In this document: positions 23,133-35,220 of the stretch, one piece after another
How the letters are laid out: each line of letters begins with the position of its first letter
Numbering within the stretch: position 1 is the stretch's first letter
Origin: Punctularia strigosozonata HHB-11173 SS5
Taxonomy: Eukaryota > Basidiomycota > Agaricomycetes > Corticiales > Punctulariaceae
DNA: 64,000 nt
NCBI RefSeq assembly: GCF_000264995.1
Contig: NW_006767448.1
Coordinates: 186,001 to 250,000 of the forward strand
Reading direction: 5' to 3'
The notes under the pieces: model-generated
What the model was told of the DNA's origin: nothing
The model's input: only the letters and a program-made list of their open reading frames with translations
Databases searched by the model: none
Position numbers and translations under genes: made by a program

Positions 23133-25420
23133 TCAGAACTCTGCCTGCCTTGCAGCTCTCTCCGCAAAGCTACCCCGGGGTTCCCATGCGCGCCTGTGTC
23201 CGTGGTACGCGTCCATTCGATCCTCCTCACCTTCTGACACACCCCAAGCGCCACCGCCCGGGGTTTCAATGACCAGTCGATCACCTTTGCCCATCCACAC
23301 CGTAGCCTTCCCTCCTATATTGATTTCCCGCGGTTGTAACGGCATGGCGCGAGCCTCCGGTTCCGGTAAATCGCCGTCCTCGGCCCGAGGCTGCTTTACC
23401 CAAGTATTACGTCCCATCCCGCCTGGGCCGCCGCCTTCCATACCGTATGGCTGCCTCGTGCGTCGCTGTTGGTGCCGGAATCGAGAATTAGATGCATAGC
23501 GGGGTGTCGGAGTAAATGAATCAAACCTCGGAGAGAATCGAGACCTGCATGGGCTCCAGGATCTCTATATCGCGAACCACTCCTTCACCACCGCGCCACT
23601 TGCCCCGACCACCGGTCCCAGTGCGAAGCCCGAATTGATGAATCAAAACAGGGTAGCGTCGTTCAAGAATTTCGACGTCGCCTATGCGAGTGTTCGTAAT
23701 GTGGGTATGTACCCCCGATGTACCGTGCCATCCGGGCCCGGCGCCTGAACCTCCAGCAATGGTCTGCAGACGGAAGTGTCAGAAGAACCGTGGATCACGG
23801 AGGGTCGATAATGAAGTACTTCGTAGTAACCCCACCCAACCACATGTTTTCCGTCCTTATCCTTTCCGCCAGCACCGAAGGTGAGGTTACTAGAATACAG
23901 GTGAACGGTGTTCGGTCACATGAAAGCAACGAAGCATACTTAGTGCATCCTTGGCTAGCCGCGCAGGCGTGGAAGGCCTTCAGCACAACATCCACTATCC
24001 GCTGAGATGTGAGTACATTCCCAGCACAGACGGCTGCCGTCCTTGACGGCGAGAGCAGCGAGCGCTGAGGAATGTTGACTAGCCATGTAAGGTCAGCCAT
24101 CGATAACCATGTCAGATTGACTCGACGTGCTGGTTACTGGTACCAGGCAACCCGCATTGAGGGGTATATCGAGATCAAGCATCGCCCGCATACAGTAAAT
24201 AACGGCTGAATGTACTACCGAGATCGGGGCGTTGAGGTTGCCACGCACTTCGCAGCCGGTGCCACTGAAGTCGAGCGCGGCGGACCCATCGAACTCGTTA
24301 ATCTCGACTCGAAGGCATATCTGAGAAGCGTGTCAACATTTCCAGCTGGAGGTAGGCTACGCGATAACGACTGACCGGGGAGCCATCGTCAAGATAGTCC
24401 ACGGCTTCCAGTACATTGGTGCCGGCGCGCTTTGCAACATCCTTCAGCAAGTTCCGTACCGAGTTTTCGGCATTTTTGCGGATGTGTAACATGTACTCCT
24501 GGACGGTCTCCAAACCATAATCGTCGATAACTTAATGCCAAGGAAACAGAACCTTAGCTACGAGCCCAGAGACGGAGACAAAATCACCCACTTGCTTGAA
24601 TCAGCTTGACACCCTTGTGGTTAGCGGCGATTTGCTATGGAAGCGGGTTGGTTCTGGTACGGAGTCGTGAATGATGACTGCGCACGGCCTTCAAGTCGCT
24701 CTCAACGTCCTTGATGTTCCGGCAGCCGGAGCTTCCAGGATACTTTGCAGGTCTGTCGACCATATACTCAACGAGCCCTTCACGATCGAAGACCCCATCG
24801 TTCACGATCTTCAAGGATACTATCTCCGCGCCTTCCTCGAAGATGTTGGTCGACGTCGGGGGCATGGACCCGGGGAGAATACCTCCGATGTCAGCATGGT
24901 GCCCTCGGGACGCGGTAAAGAATATGATCTCCTTGGTCTTGGTATCAAAAACCGGAGTGATGATGGTAATATCGGGCAAGTGCCTATGGATGGATATCCG
25001 TTAGTCACTAGTGTCGGCCCTCGTCGAACGTCCGAGACTTACGAGCCTCCGGCATGCGGAGAATTGGTCATCAATACATCTCCTTCCTTCAGCGCCTTCC
25101 CGTAGAGATTCATTTGGTATTTTACAGCACTTATGAGAAGCGAGCCATCAGAAGACTGCAGAGGGCAAGATGGTCGAAACTCACAAACTCATGGAACCCA
25201 AGTGAATGGGGATGAACGGCGCGTTTGCTACTAAGTCTCCATCTGGGGCAAACAGAGCGCAGGAGAAGTCAAGTCGCTCTTTGATGTTGGTGCTGATGGC
25301 GGTCTGCTGCAGCGACCTGCCCATGGCTTCTGCAACACTCATGAATCGGTTCGCGAACAGAGTGAGCAGGATCGGATCCGGTCCTCCCCTGCTCTCGTTG
25401 ACTTGCGGTCCGTTCGACAT
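23133..25420 (-). CDS. OXP1: 5-oxoprolinase, HyuB half only
   Basis: The carboxy-terminal (hydantoinase B) half of 5-oxoprolinase, the ATP-dependent enzyme that opens 5-oxoproline to glutamate. All exons join in frame: [179 protein letters not shown] and [10 protein letters not shown]. The HyuA half (about 700 residues in the full fungal enzyme) is absent: about 30 codons of weakly similar sequence precede 25420, and then the permease gene ends at 25906. The start given is the ATG of MSNGPQV; it is a guess. It may be a stand-alone HyuB subunit or the surviving part of a broken gene with intact frame. Its neighbour, an anion-type permease on the same strand, could import a related substrate. 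Confidence 0.75.
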
Positions 25421-25905
25421 GGTTTCCGACGTGGTGGGCGTGGTACTGGGAGCCGAGTGCAGTATTACACGAACCGGCCTTGGTGGCCGCAACTCAATGA
25501 AGCCATCGCGAGCTCGAGCCAGCGCCTTGATATCGGGATACACGTGATCAACAACTCCGTCGGATCTCCGTGAACGGGCTGAAGGAGCGGAATCAAAATA
25601 GGCAGTGTAGTTATTGAACGGCACTGCAAACCATATACTGATGCGTACATAGATTATACATGAGGCTAGGAGAGGAAGCTTGTACTCAGAACTAATATTT
25701 TCCACGAAGGACAAAGGTTTATTCTCCATGAACGCCCAGACGCTTGGTAACTTGCTCGCCGACACGACGCCAATGTAGTCCGAGGGCTCCCGCTGCGTCC
25801 TGCAAGATACTGCATTTCTCATAGAACACTGTACCAGCATTCGACCCTTTCGCAGCGGCTCGCTCGATAAACATTTTTCCGAAGGAGCTAACTCAAATCT
25901 GCGAA
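25421..25905 (-). other. Junction between permease and HyuB half
   Basis: An open minus-strand frame crosses this stretch from the permease stop. The part closest to HyuB ([20 protein letters not shown]) resembles the last residues of a HyuA domain; the rest resembles nothing I know. It probably contains the break point where the HyuA half was lost. Confidence 0.5.
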
Positions 25906-28483
25906 TCATAGCTGGTATCGATACGCGACGTGCCGGTCACCTTGTCGAACGCCGTTGACGAACGTCGCACTGTCTTGGATGACCTTGTCCTTTGCCTCTA
26001 CATCGGTCCCAAGCTGACTCAGTCGGAGATCCCGGCGGCGGTTCGACTGTCGCATCCAGAACCAGAGGTAACTGGGAAAGACGGTTAACATTGGGGAACA
26101 CAATCATCCCGAGAGAACGTGGACCGACCCCGCTGCGAGGACACCGAAGAGCGTGTACCCGATGGCAACTGCGTCGTCGACGATGAGATCGTAGATCCAG
26201 GACCGTCATGAACGCGGCGGCTTACTCAGGTGAGGTTTGCGGTAGAAATGCTGAGCTAGGTTCGGTCTGTAGATCAGGACGCCGGCGATAGCTAGGAAAG
26301 CAGTGATGATCAGTGGATCGCCGTATGAAACCAAGGGCCATAGCTTACCACCGATGTCACCGACGAAGATCTGCATCGCAGTTACAGTCGCTCGCTTCGT
26401 CTGAGGAGACACGTTCTCGGCCGGCCACGATAGTAAGAGAGCTAACCAATATAGTGAGCCTCGAGTTTACCCTGAGACCAAGGGAGAGAAACCTACCATT
26501 CGCGCCATAGATTCCCATGACCGAGAGGTAGGTCCCAACGTAGCGTTTCCCGGCGGTGGACGTGGTGAGGATGACGATATAACCTGAGAGGCAACGATGT
26601 GAGGTTCGGACAGAACGCGTGGTGCGGAATCCACCAACCGATTATGCCGAGGAAACCGGACGCTACGATCCATGGTGCCCTGCGGTTGCTTCTATGCGAG
26701 AGCCAGGCCAGCAGAACGATGAAGGCGAAGGCAGCCTGGGCCGAATCAGTCATAATACGTCGATTAAGCGACATATCAGCGGACATACCGAGTATGTGGG
26801 CACAGTGAGAAGCTGTGCTTTCCACGATGCGAAGCCCAATCCGGCGATCTGATTAGGGGCAATATCAGCTCCTGGGCTTTATTGTCGTGGATTGAACGTA
26901 CAATCGTTGGAAGAAACAGCGAAAGCGAATCTGCGGGATGAAATAAGAATTCTGCGACACATGACAGCGAAGAACGATGCTCACAGAGGGGGAACGCAAA
27001 GCCGTGGAATAGGAAACCATATGCCCACACAAGGTGATCACTGAACGCGCTGACTATAAAAGAAACATAAGTACGAAAGTACTCGATGAAGACCACAAAC
27101 TGATCGTTCCGACTCACAGACGCCTTCAGCACGGAAGGGCTCGCGATCCGCCGCATCGCTGTCAGCCGCCAGCCTCGCAATGAGGATTTGGTGATCCCTG
27201 TTGCTGAGAAACTGCAGCGGTGCTCAGCGTATGCACATCGAGGTGATTGGGTCGAAGATACCTTGGCGTCGTGCGGGTACCCGGGTACCCAGTAGTATCC
27301 TGATAGCCCAACAAGTGTAGTGAGGATTCCTGCTAGGAGGTCAACGACCAAGAAGCGCAGGACTCAAAGAATCCTGTAGCATACCCTCGAGGTAGAAGAT
27401 CTGTCGCAGGACGGTTAGTAATCCGTCCGACCACGGCAGTAGTGCAACGTACCCAAGCCCATCCGGGTTGACCGCCGACGCCGTCCATTTTCGCAATCTT
27501 TCGGGGATATGAGTTTGATTCGAACAGTCATAGAGCCACCGGGTAGACGACGAACGTACAGCGAAAGCTAGAATACCTCCAAATGCTCCAGCGAGCGCCG
27601 CCCCACCAAAGAAAATGGCGACGCGCCAATGTCTTTCTCGTCGTTTGTAGTACATCGAGAAGACGCTAGATCACCAATCATGAGCTAGTTGATCGTGATG
27701 TGCACTCAAGTTCATACAAGATGGTTCCAGGGAATAGGCCCGCTTCGGCAACCCCAAGGACTGCGGGATGGAGTTTAGTCAGAATATCATCGTATACCAT
27801 GGTAACGTACAGAAACGTGCAGCATAGAATCCTGGTTGGGACCTAACCAATCCTTGCAGAGTAGCTGTGATACCCCAGCTAACGGTTATCGTCGGGAGCC
27901 AGATTTTGGGGTTGAGGCGTTTGAGACTAAGAAAGCGATGACGGTGAGTGGCAAATAGGTGTGTACTAGGCAATTAAAGGACTAACACGATATTGGCGGG
28001 AACTTCGAACAGGACGTAACCGAGCTACTCCATAACGTAAGCGCTCCAAAGGTCTTGCGGTACCGCCGGGACATACGAAATAGAGAGCTAGACCAGTGTT
28101 GTACGCGGCAGGATCCGTCGCGTTGATATCCACAAGCAGACCTTCGAGTTTAGCGTTTCCGACTGATAACGAAGACGATCTTCAGCAGCGGGTAGACAGA
28201 TAAAGTAAACCGATTGAGCATACCATTGCTTCGATCCAAGAAGGAAAGGAGGTAAAGCAACGTCAACCCTGGGAGGATGTGCCAGTCAACTGAACGCCAA
28301 TTGAATGTTTGTCAGAGGAGCCCGATAAGACCGTACAAACCCTAACATACCTTTGCGTACGAGCGCGCGTTCTTCCTCTTCAGTCCAGTTCAGCTGTATC
28401 TTCTCGATCTCTCCGTCTACGATTGAACTTTCGTCGCGCTGTGAGAGAGACGACTTTGCGCCGGTTTCTACGCCCACGGCCAT
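25906..28483 (-). CDS. MFS permease, anion:cation symporter (Dal5/Tna1-like) family
   Basis: Twelve-helix major facilitator of the fungal anion:cation symporter family, whose members import allantoate, nicotinate, pantothenate and similar acids with protons. The frame begins [13 protein letters not shown], with an acidic stretch [14 protein letters not shown] before helix 1, then [20 protein letters not shown] and [10 protein letters not shown], the family's first-loop signature. Later exons give [102 protein letters not shown] and [20 protein letters not shown]. The introns I checked close in frame, so the gene looks intact, at about 490-500 residues. The substrate is unknown. The HyuB half follows directly downstream on the same strand, hinting at uptake of 5-oxoproline or a hydantoin-like compound; that is only inference. 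Confidence 0.88.
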
Positions 28484-29566
28484 GCTTGTCGAGGAAGGGA
28501 GACAGGCAGAGGGTGCGCAGCTGTTATCATGGCGCCCTGGGATGTTTATGAGGACGAAAACGACGTGAACGCTTGACTATATTCTGCAATGAGCGCGACG
28601 ACCGCCCTGGCGCGACTACAGCCCGATATGGCGCAATCTGCATCTCATCAGGCGCGCCATGCCCTCATAAACCCTCGCGGATGGCGACACCGCGCGCGCT
28701 CATAGGAGTACTCAAGCACGGAGTGCCCTGTGTCTTTTTCACTCGAACACACAGGTGTGGGATGAAGTACTCAGCATTGCGGGCATGACGGTCGGAGTCG
28801 TGGAAGGCGATTTGCAATGAAGTCCAAACAGCGTCTGGATCTCAGCTTTGCCATAGCATGCATATCCAGCGATTCGAGTACCGTAAGGAATATACAGCCC
28901 AGAGAAGCTCGCACAGACATTTCACTGTGGTGGACATGAACGTCCGCGACAGCTCTGACCAGGACCAGGTCTGACCCAGGTCAAAAGTCGTGGAACAACC
29001 ACGTGCCTTTGTCTCGTGTCTTCCTGGAATCCTACGGCAAAGCTCGCCTGAATCTGTCCCTCTCATACATGAAAAGCGCCCAATGCCCCGGAGGCTCATC
29101 GTCGCTTGATTTTCCCATATTGGTCTTCCTCTGTCGAGATTTTGATAACGGTTCTCGAATAATACTAGGCTCGCAATGGCATACCCGCAAAGGCGAGTTA
29201 CGGCAGGTTACTAAATGTTATCCGATTGTTGCTACATCGAATTCTTTTTGTTTAAGGATCAGTGAGTGCGCACGCTCTTACCTATCAGTCCAGCCACTTC
29301 ACCCCAGCCAGCTTACGAAGTTAGCGAAGCAAGTTGGGGACGAAGCATACATAGGTCAGAGAGATGGCATGTGACGGGAAAGCGCGTGGGGCAAGTGATT
29401 CAAGCATCAAGAACGACGTCTTACACGTTGATTTCAGCATCCTCGGTTCTATTTCGCAAGCTTGTGATCATCAGAGCTCTGCCCGCGCCACGTCGTACAT
29501 AAAGTGGTAGGTAGGTAGGCAGGTATATCGGCACGTCCATCGATTCTACACTTTAGGCGATTAGAT
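28484..29566. other. Divergent promoter region
   Basis: About 1.1 kb between the divergent permease (-) and arabinofuranosidase (+) genes, so it should carry both promoters. A GGTAGGTAGGCAGGTA run lies at 29508-29525. No gene is supported. Confidence 0.55.
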
Positions 29567-31177
29567 ATGCCGCTGCATCTACGAGCCAGCTTGGAACGCA
29601 CCTGTGTGCTTGCTCTCAGCCTCTGCACTACGACCTCCCTTGTCTCTGGTGCGAGCCTTGCGGCTGCCGTCACCGGCCCGTGCGACCTCTACGCCTCCGG
29701 CGGCACGCCCTGTGTCGCCGCGCACAGCACCACTCGCGCACTATTCGGCGCCTTTTCAGGGTCGCTCTACCAGGTCAGGCGCCCACGCTCTTCTCATCTC
29801 GTAGTATAACTGACAGAAAGACATCTACCATACCACCAGGTCAGGCGCAACTCGGACAGCGCCACGCTCAACGTCGCACCGCTGTCCGCTGGCGGTGTCG
29901 CGAACGCCGCCGCACAGGACTCCTTCTGCGCTAGCACGACCTGCGTCATCACGACCATCTTCGACCAGTCCAGCAATGGCAATCACCTCACCCAGGCTTC
30001 GCCCGGTGCCTTCCCCGGCCCCGAGTCCGGTGGTCTCGACAGCCTGGCTAGCGCCACCGGCGCACCGGTCACGTTAAACGGCCAGAAGGCGTACGGTGTT
30101 TTCATCCCTCCCGGCACGGGCTACCGCAACGACGCTGCCAAAGGCACTGCGACAGGTGATGCGGCGGAGGGCATGTACGCCGTTCTCGATGGGACGCACT
30201 TCAACAACGTCTGCTGCTTTGACTACGGCAACGCCGAGGTCAGCGCCACCGACACGGGCAACGGCCACATGGAGGCCATCTACTTCGGCGACCGCTCGAA
30301 CTCAGGCTCCGGCAGTGGGCCTTGGATCATGGCCGATCTCGAAAACGGACTGTACTCCGGCGAGAACCAGGGGTTGAACAGCGCCGACCAAACCATCTCC
30401 TCCCGCTTCGTCACCGCGGTCATTAAGGGTCAGCCTAATAACTGGGCGATCCGCGGAGGCAACGCCGCGTCCGGGTCGCTGACGACGTTCTACAACGGCC
30501 CGCGGCCGAACGTTACGGGCTACAACCCGATGAGCAAGGAGGGCGCCATCATCCTCGGCATTGGTGGTGACAACAGCCACGGCGCGCAGGGCACATTCTA
30601 CGAGGGTGTCATGACCTCCGGGTTCCCATCCGACGCCACCGAGGACGCGGTGCAGGCCAACATCGTCGCCGCCGGGTACGCCACCACGGCGTTGACAAGC
30701 GGCCCAGCGCTCACCGTCGGCTCCTCTATCTCGATTCGGGTCACCACTCCCGGATTCGACACGCGTTACCTCGCGCACACAGGCGCCACCGTTAACACCC
30801 AGGTAGTCACGTCGTCCAGCAGCGCCGCGCTGAAGCAGCAGGCCAGCTGGTCGGTCCGCACCGGCCTCGGCAACAGCGCCTGCTTCTCCTTCGAGTCAGT
30901 CGACACCCCCGGGAGCTTCATTCGGCACTCCGGTTTCCAGCTTATGCTCAACGCCAACGACGGCTCCAAGCTGTTCTCCGAAGACGCCACTTATTGTCCG
31001 CATGCCGGCCTCAACGGCCAGGGCAACTCGTTCCAGTCCTGGAGCTACCCCGCTCGCTTTGTGCGCCATTTCAACGCCATTGGCTACATCGCGAGCGAAG
31101 GCGGCTTCGAAACGTGGGACGCCACCGCCTCGTACAACGACGACGTGAGCTTCGTTGTCAGTGCTGGCTTCGCATGA
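29567..31177 (+). CDS. abfB: GH54 alpha-L-arabinofuranosidase B with CBM42
   Basis: Secreted enzyme that removes terminal arabinofuranose side chains from arabinoxylan and arabinan. Two exons, 29567-29773 and 29840-31177, give 514 residues, the usual size. After a signal peptide (TCVLALSLCTTTSLVSG) the mature GH54 domain starts AVTGPCDLYASGGTPCVAAH. It contains the nucleophile region NNVCCFDYGNAE and the acid/base region IILGIGGDNS, both with their acidic residues, and the substrate loop TTFYNGPRPNVTGYNPMSKE. The C-terminal arabinose-binding CBM42 runs from ALTVGSSISIRVTTPGFDTR to the end, with repeats such as GSFIRHSGFQLML and ARFVRHFNAIGYIASEGG. The one intron (66 bases) is bounded by a 14-base direct repeat, treated as a finding. 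With the GH12 enzyme it fits a plant-biomass degrader. Confidence 0.95.
29769..29848 (+). repeat. Direct repeats at the abfB intron borders
   Basis: ACCAGGTCAGGCGC occurs at 29769-29782 across the 5' splice site and again at 29835-29848 across the 3' splice site. Each copy contains CAG|GT, so the intron starts inside one copy and exon 2 starts at the matching base of the other. Confidence 0.95.
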
Positions 31178-33239
31178 GCTCCGGCCCAATCCATGTATCG
31201 AGGCGCTACTTAGCTTGTCGAAACCATCTACCTCAGTGTATCTATTCATGCGTAGTGTGATCATTCAGGATTTTTCGAGTACACGATCGCCACGTTTTCT
31301 GTTTAAAATATAGAGGAATATAACTGCTAGCCACCTTCCAATCATTTCGGGGCAGAAACAAACAGGACTTTCGGAGGTAGCTAAACGATGTGCGTCGCTT
31401 GTCTCACGATAATTTGCGGCGCTCAAACCTGCGGGATCAGGATACCTCAACGTACTCATGCGTAGACACCTTCTCTCATCGTCGTTGATGTTGAGTCATG
31501 GCAGCTCATGTGACTGGATATCTTGCTAGTTAGCAGAAGCACATTTCAGAGATAAGCGTTGGGTTGACCAGAAGAATGTGCAGTAGAGATACGGACATGT
31601 AACATACAGCTCTATAAGCAGTTCGTTGAAATTTTGCCTGCGGACTTCCAGAGGGCTTACCCGCTGTGGTAGTTACACTGTCACATGTAAGATGAGTTGC
31701 ATTGTGCCTGGATGTCGTTGAACGACACGTGCCTTGCGAGTCGCGTGGCACCTTCCCACGGCGATGCTTACTCTTTACCTGTTACTCACCTCTCAATACG
31801 GGAAAGGCCGATGCATATCGTGGTTCATGCAACTCCCTATGCGAGATCAATTGCCTTTCCTAAGATCGAAAGCGAAGTTGATGCGCGTCCTCGTGGAGAT
31901 AGTATTCTCTACCTGGCGTTCCTTATGGTCGACAGTTCATGGATTCCCTCGGGTCAGACATAAATGAATCCGGAACTATAATATCCTGTCTTGATTGGTA
32001 GCGGCATACAATGTCGTTGCACTTTGCAGCTCGTCTTCGAACTCCACAATGGGGGCATCCGTGAACCCGAGACCGATCTCCGTGGGTACACCTGCTGAAT
32101 AAAAGGTTAAAGGAACGTTCGATTTTCTTGTGCTCACACGACTTCGCCAGGTGGCATCTCGGGATACGCCCTCAATATACGGGGCAAGGAATCCCGCCGG
32201 ATGCAAATGACCGAATCCTCGAATGGCTTCTTGTGCACAGGGTCTCTCGGGGCGGCTCCGCGGATCCGCGCCGGCTATTGCAGGAAGTATCTTCGTCTGG
32301 GTAGAGATGGTCTGATTGCATGTACAGACCGGATACCGCTGTGGGGCGCGAATCCCGAAAGCCATCGGCATGGCAGAAGACGAGGATGACCCGTCCGTCG
32401 GTTGCGGTTATCGCTAGAAGTGGTTCAGCCGGGAAGAAGGTCCTTCGGAGCGTATCATACATATGGCCCAGCCCTGGTTTGAAGTTTTGTGGCGCCGAGT
32501 CGCACGTTTTCGCGTCCTTCCATGGCTATATCAGCGCTTTCGCGCGACGGATGGCATGATCATCCTTGACCAAGGTTATAGTGCTCACCGTCGGCACAAT
32601 ATGACCGTATCCGTGTATTGCGTCCTACGATGAACTCGACTCGTGCCAGGGACCATTCGGCGAACATCAGACAACGCAACCAAGGCGGGTATCTGGAATC
32701 ACACGCGCTGCTTGAGCTGTGACTGTCGATGGAAAACGTGGCGATCCATGCTATTACCAACTCGGCAGACTTTTGCGGTAAAGCGACATCATGGCCCGCT
32801 CCTAGGCTTTCACGAGCAAACACTGAGTGGCCATGGTACAACGGGATGATGGACCCAGCATGTTATGCATGCAAGTAATCGCAGCTGTGGGCATTGCGTT
32901 CTGAATTCAGGAAGGTCTGGTGAATGACTTATCGTGTATCCTTTGCCCTTTCGGGTGCACTACCACTTGTAGCACGTTCGACAGGTAAGTGGTATGGTAC
33001 TATGCAGATAGACATGTCTATGGCTGGCGTGGCAGAGCTTAACTTGAGCGGAGAGTCGCCGGAGACCGAGCGGGGGTAAACGCGGCGATTGCCGAGATCC
33101 CCTCCATCAAGCGCCCGTGACTGCTCTGGCCTGATGCAGCTTGATGCAAGCTCCATAACCCTTGACCAGCACCGTCGTCAACGCGCTTGACGAACAACTC
33201 GATTCCCGACCCAGTACTTTCTTTGTCTGCAGTTTCACG
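31178..33239. other. Gene-poor stretch before calmodulin
   Basis: About 2 kb. 31178-31450 is probably the 3' untranslated region of abfB. On the minus strand, 31976-32841 has broken frames with repeated patterns such as ITATDGRVILVFCHADG and VEFIVGRNTRIRSYCADGE, faintly like blades of a fucose-lectin propeller; the match is too weak to name a gene. The last 400 bases should hold the calmodulin promoter. Confidence 0.45.
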
Positions 33240-34037
33240 ATGGCCGATCAATTGGTGAGGACTTTACTTGCGCGCCCACGGTTATCACAGTCACTGACAG
33301 CCCGTGTTTTCAGTCCGAAGGTATGCAGATTGCCGCAGTTGTTGGCTCGTGGTGTTGACGATCCTCCCGAACACTTCAGAGCAGATCTCTGGTGAGCTAG
33401 ACGCGTCTTTTTGAGATGAAACGGCGCTGATGGCGATCTGGCACTTCCAGAGTTCAAGGAGGCCTTCTCCCTCTTTGACAAGGGTACGTCCGCGCGCTTT
33501 CTGCGAGATCCACGACCAATGTGGTTTTCCTCAACCCGACAGACGGCGATGGCACCATCACCACCAAGGAGCTCGGCACCGTGATGCGCTCGCTTGGGCA
33601 AAACCCCACAGAAGCCGAGTTGCAGGACATGATCAACGAGGTCGACGCCGACGGCAACGGCACGATCGACTTCCCTGAGTTCCTCACGATGATGGCGCGC
33701 AAGATGCGCGATACGGACTCAGAGGAGGAGATCAAGGAGGCGTTCAAGGTCTTCGATAAGGACGGGAACGGGTACATTAGCGCGGCTGAGCTTCGGCACG
33801 TTATGACCAACTTGGGTGAGACTTTCGATCTTGAGGTCGCCTGTCTCCTTGCTGAATACAGAACGCGCACGAACAGGCGAGAAGTTGTCCGACAACGAGG
33901 TCGACGAGATGATCCGGGAAGCGGATGTGGACGGCGATGGTCAGATCAACTACGAAGGTACGCGGGGCTCCGTGCTTCTCTATGTAATCGTCTGATCTCT
34001 ATCTTTAGAGTTCGTGAAGATGATGCTGTCGAAGTAA
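33240..34037 (+). CDS. CMD1: Calmodulin
   Basis: The calcium sensor calmodulin, 149 residues, full length. Seven exons close exactly: 33240-33254, 33314-33320, 33380-33391, 33451-33483, 33543-33815, 33877-33957 and 34009-34037 (450 bases with the stop). The protein runs [34 protein letters not shown]... to EFVKMMLSK, with four EF-hand loops: [36 protein letters not shown] and [14 protein letters not shown]-type. Exons 2 and 3 are only 7 and 12 bases. Without the 7-base exon TCCGAAG the reading frame is lost, which makes it certain in practice. The first four introns are each 59 bases. Calmodulin activates calcineurin and CaM kinases; no odd residue was noticed. Confidence 0.98.
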
Positions 34038-34408
34038 TTGGTTGTGTATTGCTGTGTACCGCTACGACTATCGCTATTTCGCGGGAAAGGTACGATAGGT
34101 TGACGTGCTTCTTGACGTTGTATCATTGGCATAAAGCGAACGGGAAGGATACGATATTGCAAACAGTTAACCGTCTCGTTGTGCGCAAGTTCATCCGAAG
34201 CTTGGGCGAGTGCATGCCATGGCAGTACAGCATTGAGGATACAGCCACGGGGTACATGCTGCGGTGCTGCGGTGCTGCGCCACAGCACCAAGTGCGTCAT
34301 CGCAAAGCACCTCATAAAGGGGCTTTCTTGGACTGGATAAACGATCCCAACTCTCTGAAATCGCTGACACCCGCACCACTCTACATTTCAAATCCTTGAA
34401 CGGTCATA
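34038..34408. other. Short intergenic gap
   Basis: Holds the calmodulin 3' untranslated region and the promoter of the next small gene. The open frame that crosses it continues calmodulin intron sequence and is not a gene. Confidence 0.55.
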
Positions 34409-34807
34409 ATGAGCGCACTCATGAACAAGATCAAGGGCCGTGGCTCGAGCGAAACTCAGGAAACCAGCAATTCCGGCAGCGGCGAACAGCGGTTCGGGAT
34501 CTTGCCCCATCCTGCAGTACGTTGATCTTTATCTGCAGCCTCGCAGGAATAACTGATTGTGACATCGTGTAGAAGACCAACGATCCCCGCGATGTTGAGG
34601 GTCCGCAGCTCGGCGGTGGCCTGAACTCCAACCCCGAAGTCGGGGCATTCCATGCGCGCGACCCGCACGTTCCCAGTCAACAGATTGCGAACAATCTGGA
34701 GAAACCTTTGGTACGTACTGGATTTAGATGCTGATATAGTATCTTCTAATCCCGGCCATCAGTCTCGCGAAGAGCTCCGTGCGCGTGCTGCAGAGCTTAA
34801 CAAGTAA
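34409..34807 (+). CDS. Small conserved fungal protein, unknown function
   Basis: A 96-residue protein in three exons: 34409-34516, 34573-34710 and 34763-34807. It begins MSALMNKIKGRGSS and continues GILPHPAKTNDPRDVEGPQL, GGLNSNPEVGAFHARDPHVP and SQQIANNLEKPL, ending SREELRARAAELNK. It is polar, with no signal peptide, membrane segment or known domain, and its last 15 residues look helical. Two introns with clean GT...AG sites and exact phase support a real gene. I do not recognise it and give no function. Confidence 0.75.
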
Positions 34808-35220
34808 ACGCCCGGTACCGATTTAGGATGCAATTACTATAAATACTGGTTGTAACAAGATGGTACATGCACGGTTCGGATAAGTGGAAATGTATACGTA
34901 ATGTATCGATAGATGATGCAGATGAGCAGTGGATGGTATGTGATCGCGAGCCTGCCCGAAAAGATGCTCGAGTGACGGTCCGTCTACGTTATGTGATACA
35001 TTACGTACCGCTCCCTCGATTCGAAGAGTAGAGCAGCAAGCTTAATATACTGTTCATATATCAGACATGTTCCTCGACATCGATTCTTCGCTTGAGCGGT
35101 ACCTTCACCAACGAAGAGACGCACGAACGCTAAATATAGTCCATACGACGGCACAGCCACACCTTACGCGCCTCTCCTCAATCTCGCTACCTTGCCCTCT
35201 GGGTTCCTGCTCAATTCAAC
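34808..35220. other. Intergenic gap
   Basis: 3' region of the small gene and promoter of IES2. AT-rich near 34840-34910. No gene is seen. Confidence 0.55.

Noticed and set aside
25130-25184. Apparent broken donor in the HyuB half that would have supported a pseudogene.
   Set aside because: Using the GTGAGT two codons later (exon ends at 25185) gives a 55-base intron and an in-frame join, HLGSMSFAVKYQMN.
31976-32841. Minus-strand frames with repeated patterns faintly like a fucose-specific lectin propeller.
   Set aside because: The frames are broken, the pattern is short and no exon chain could be made; too weak to annotate.
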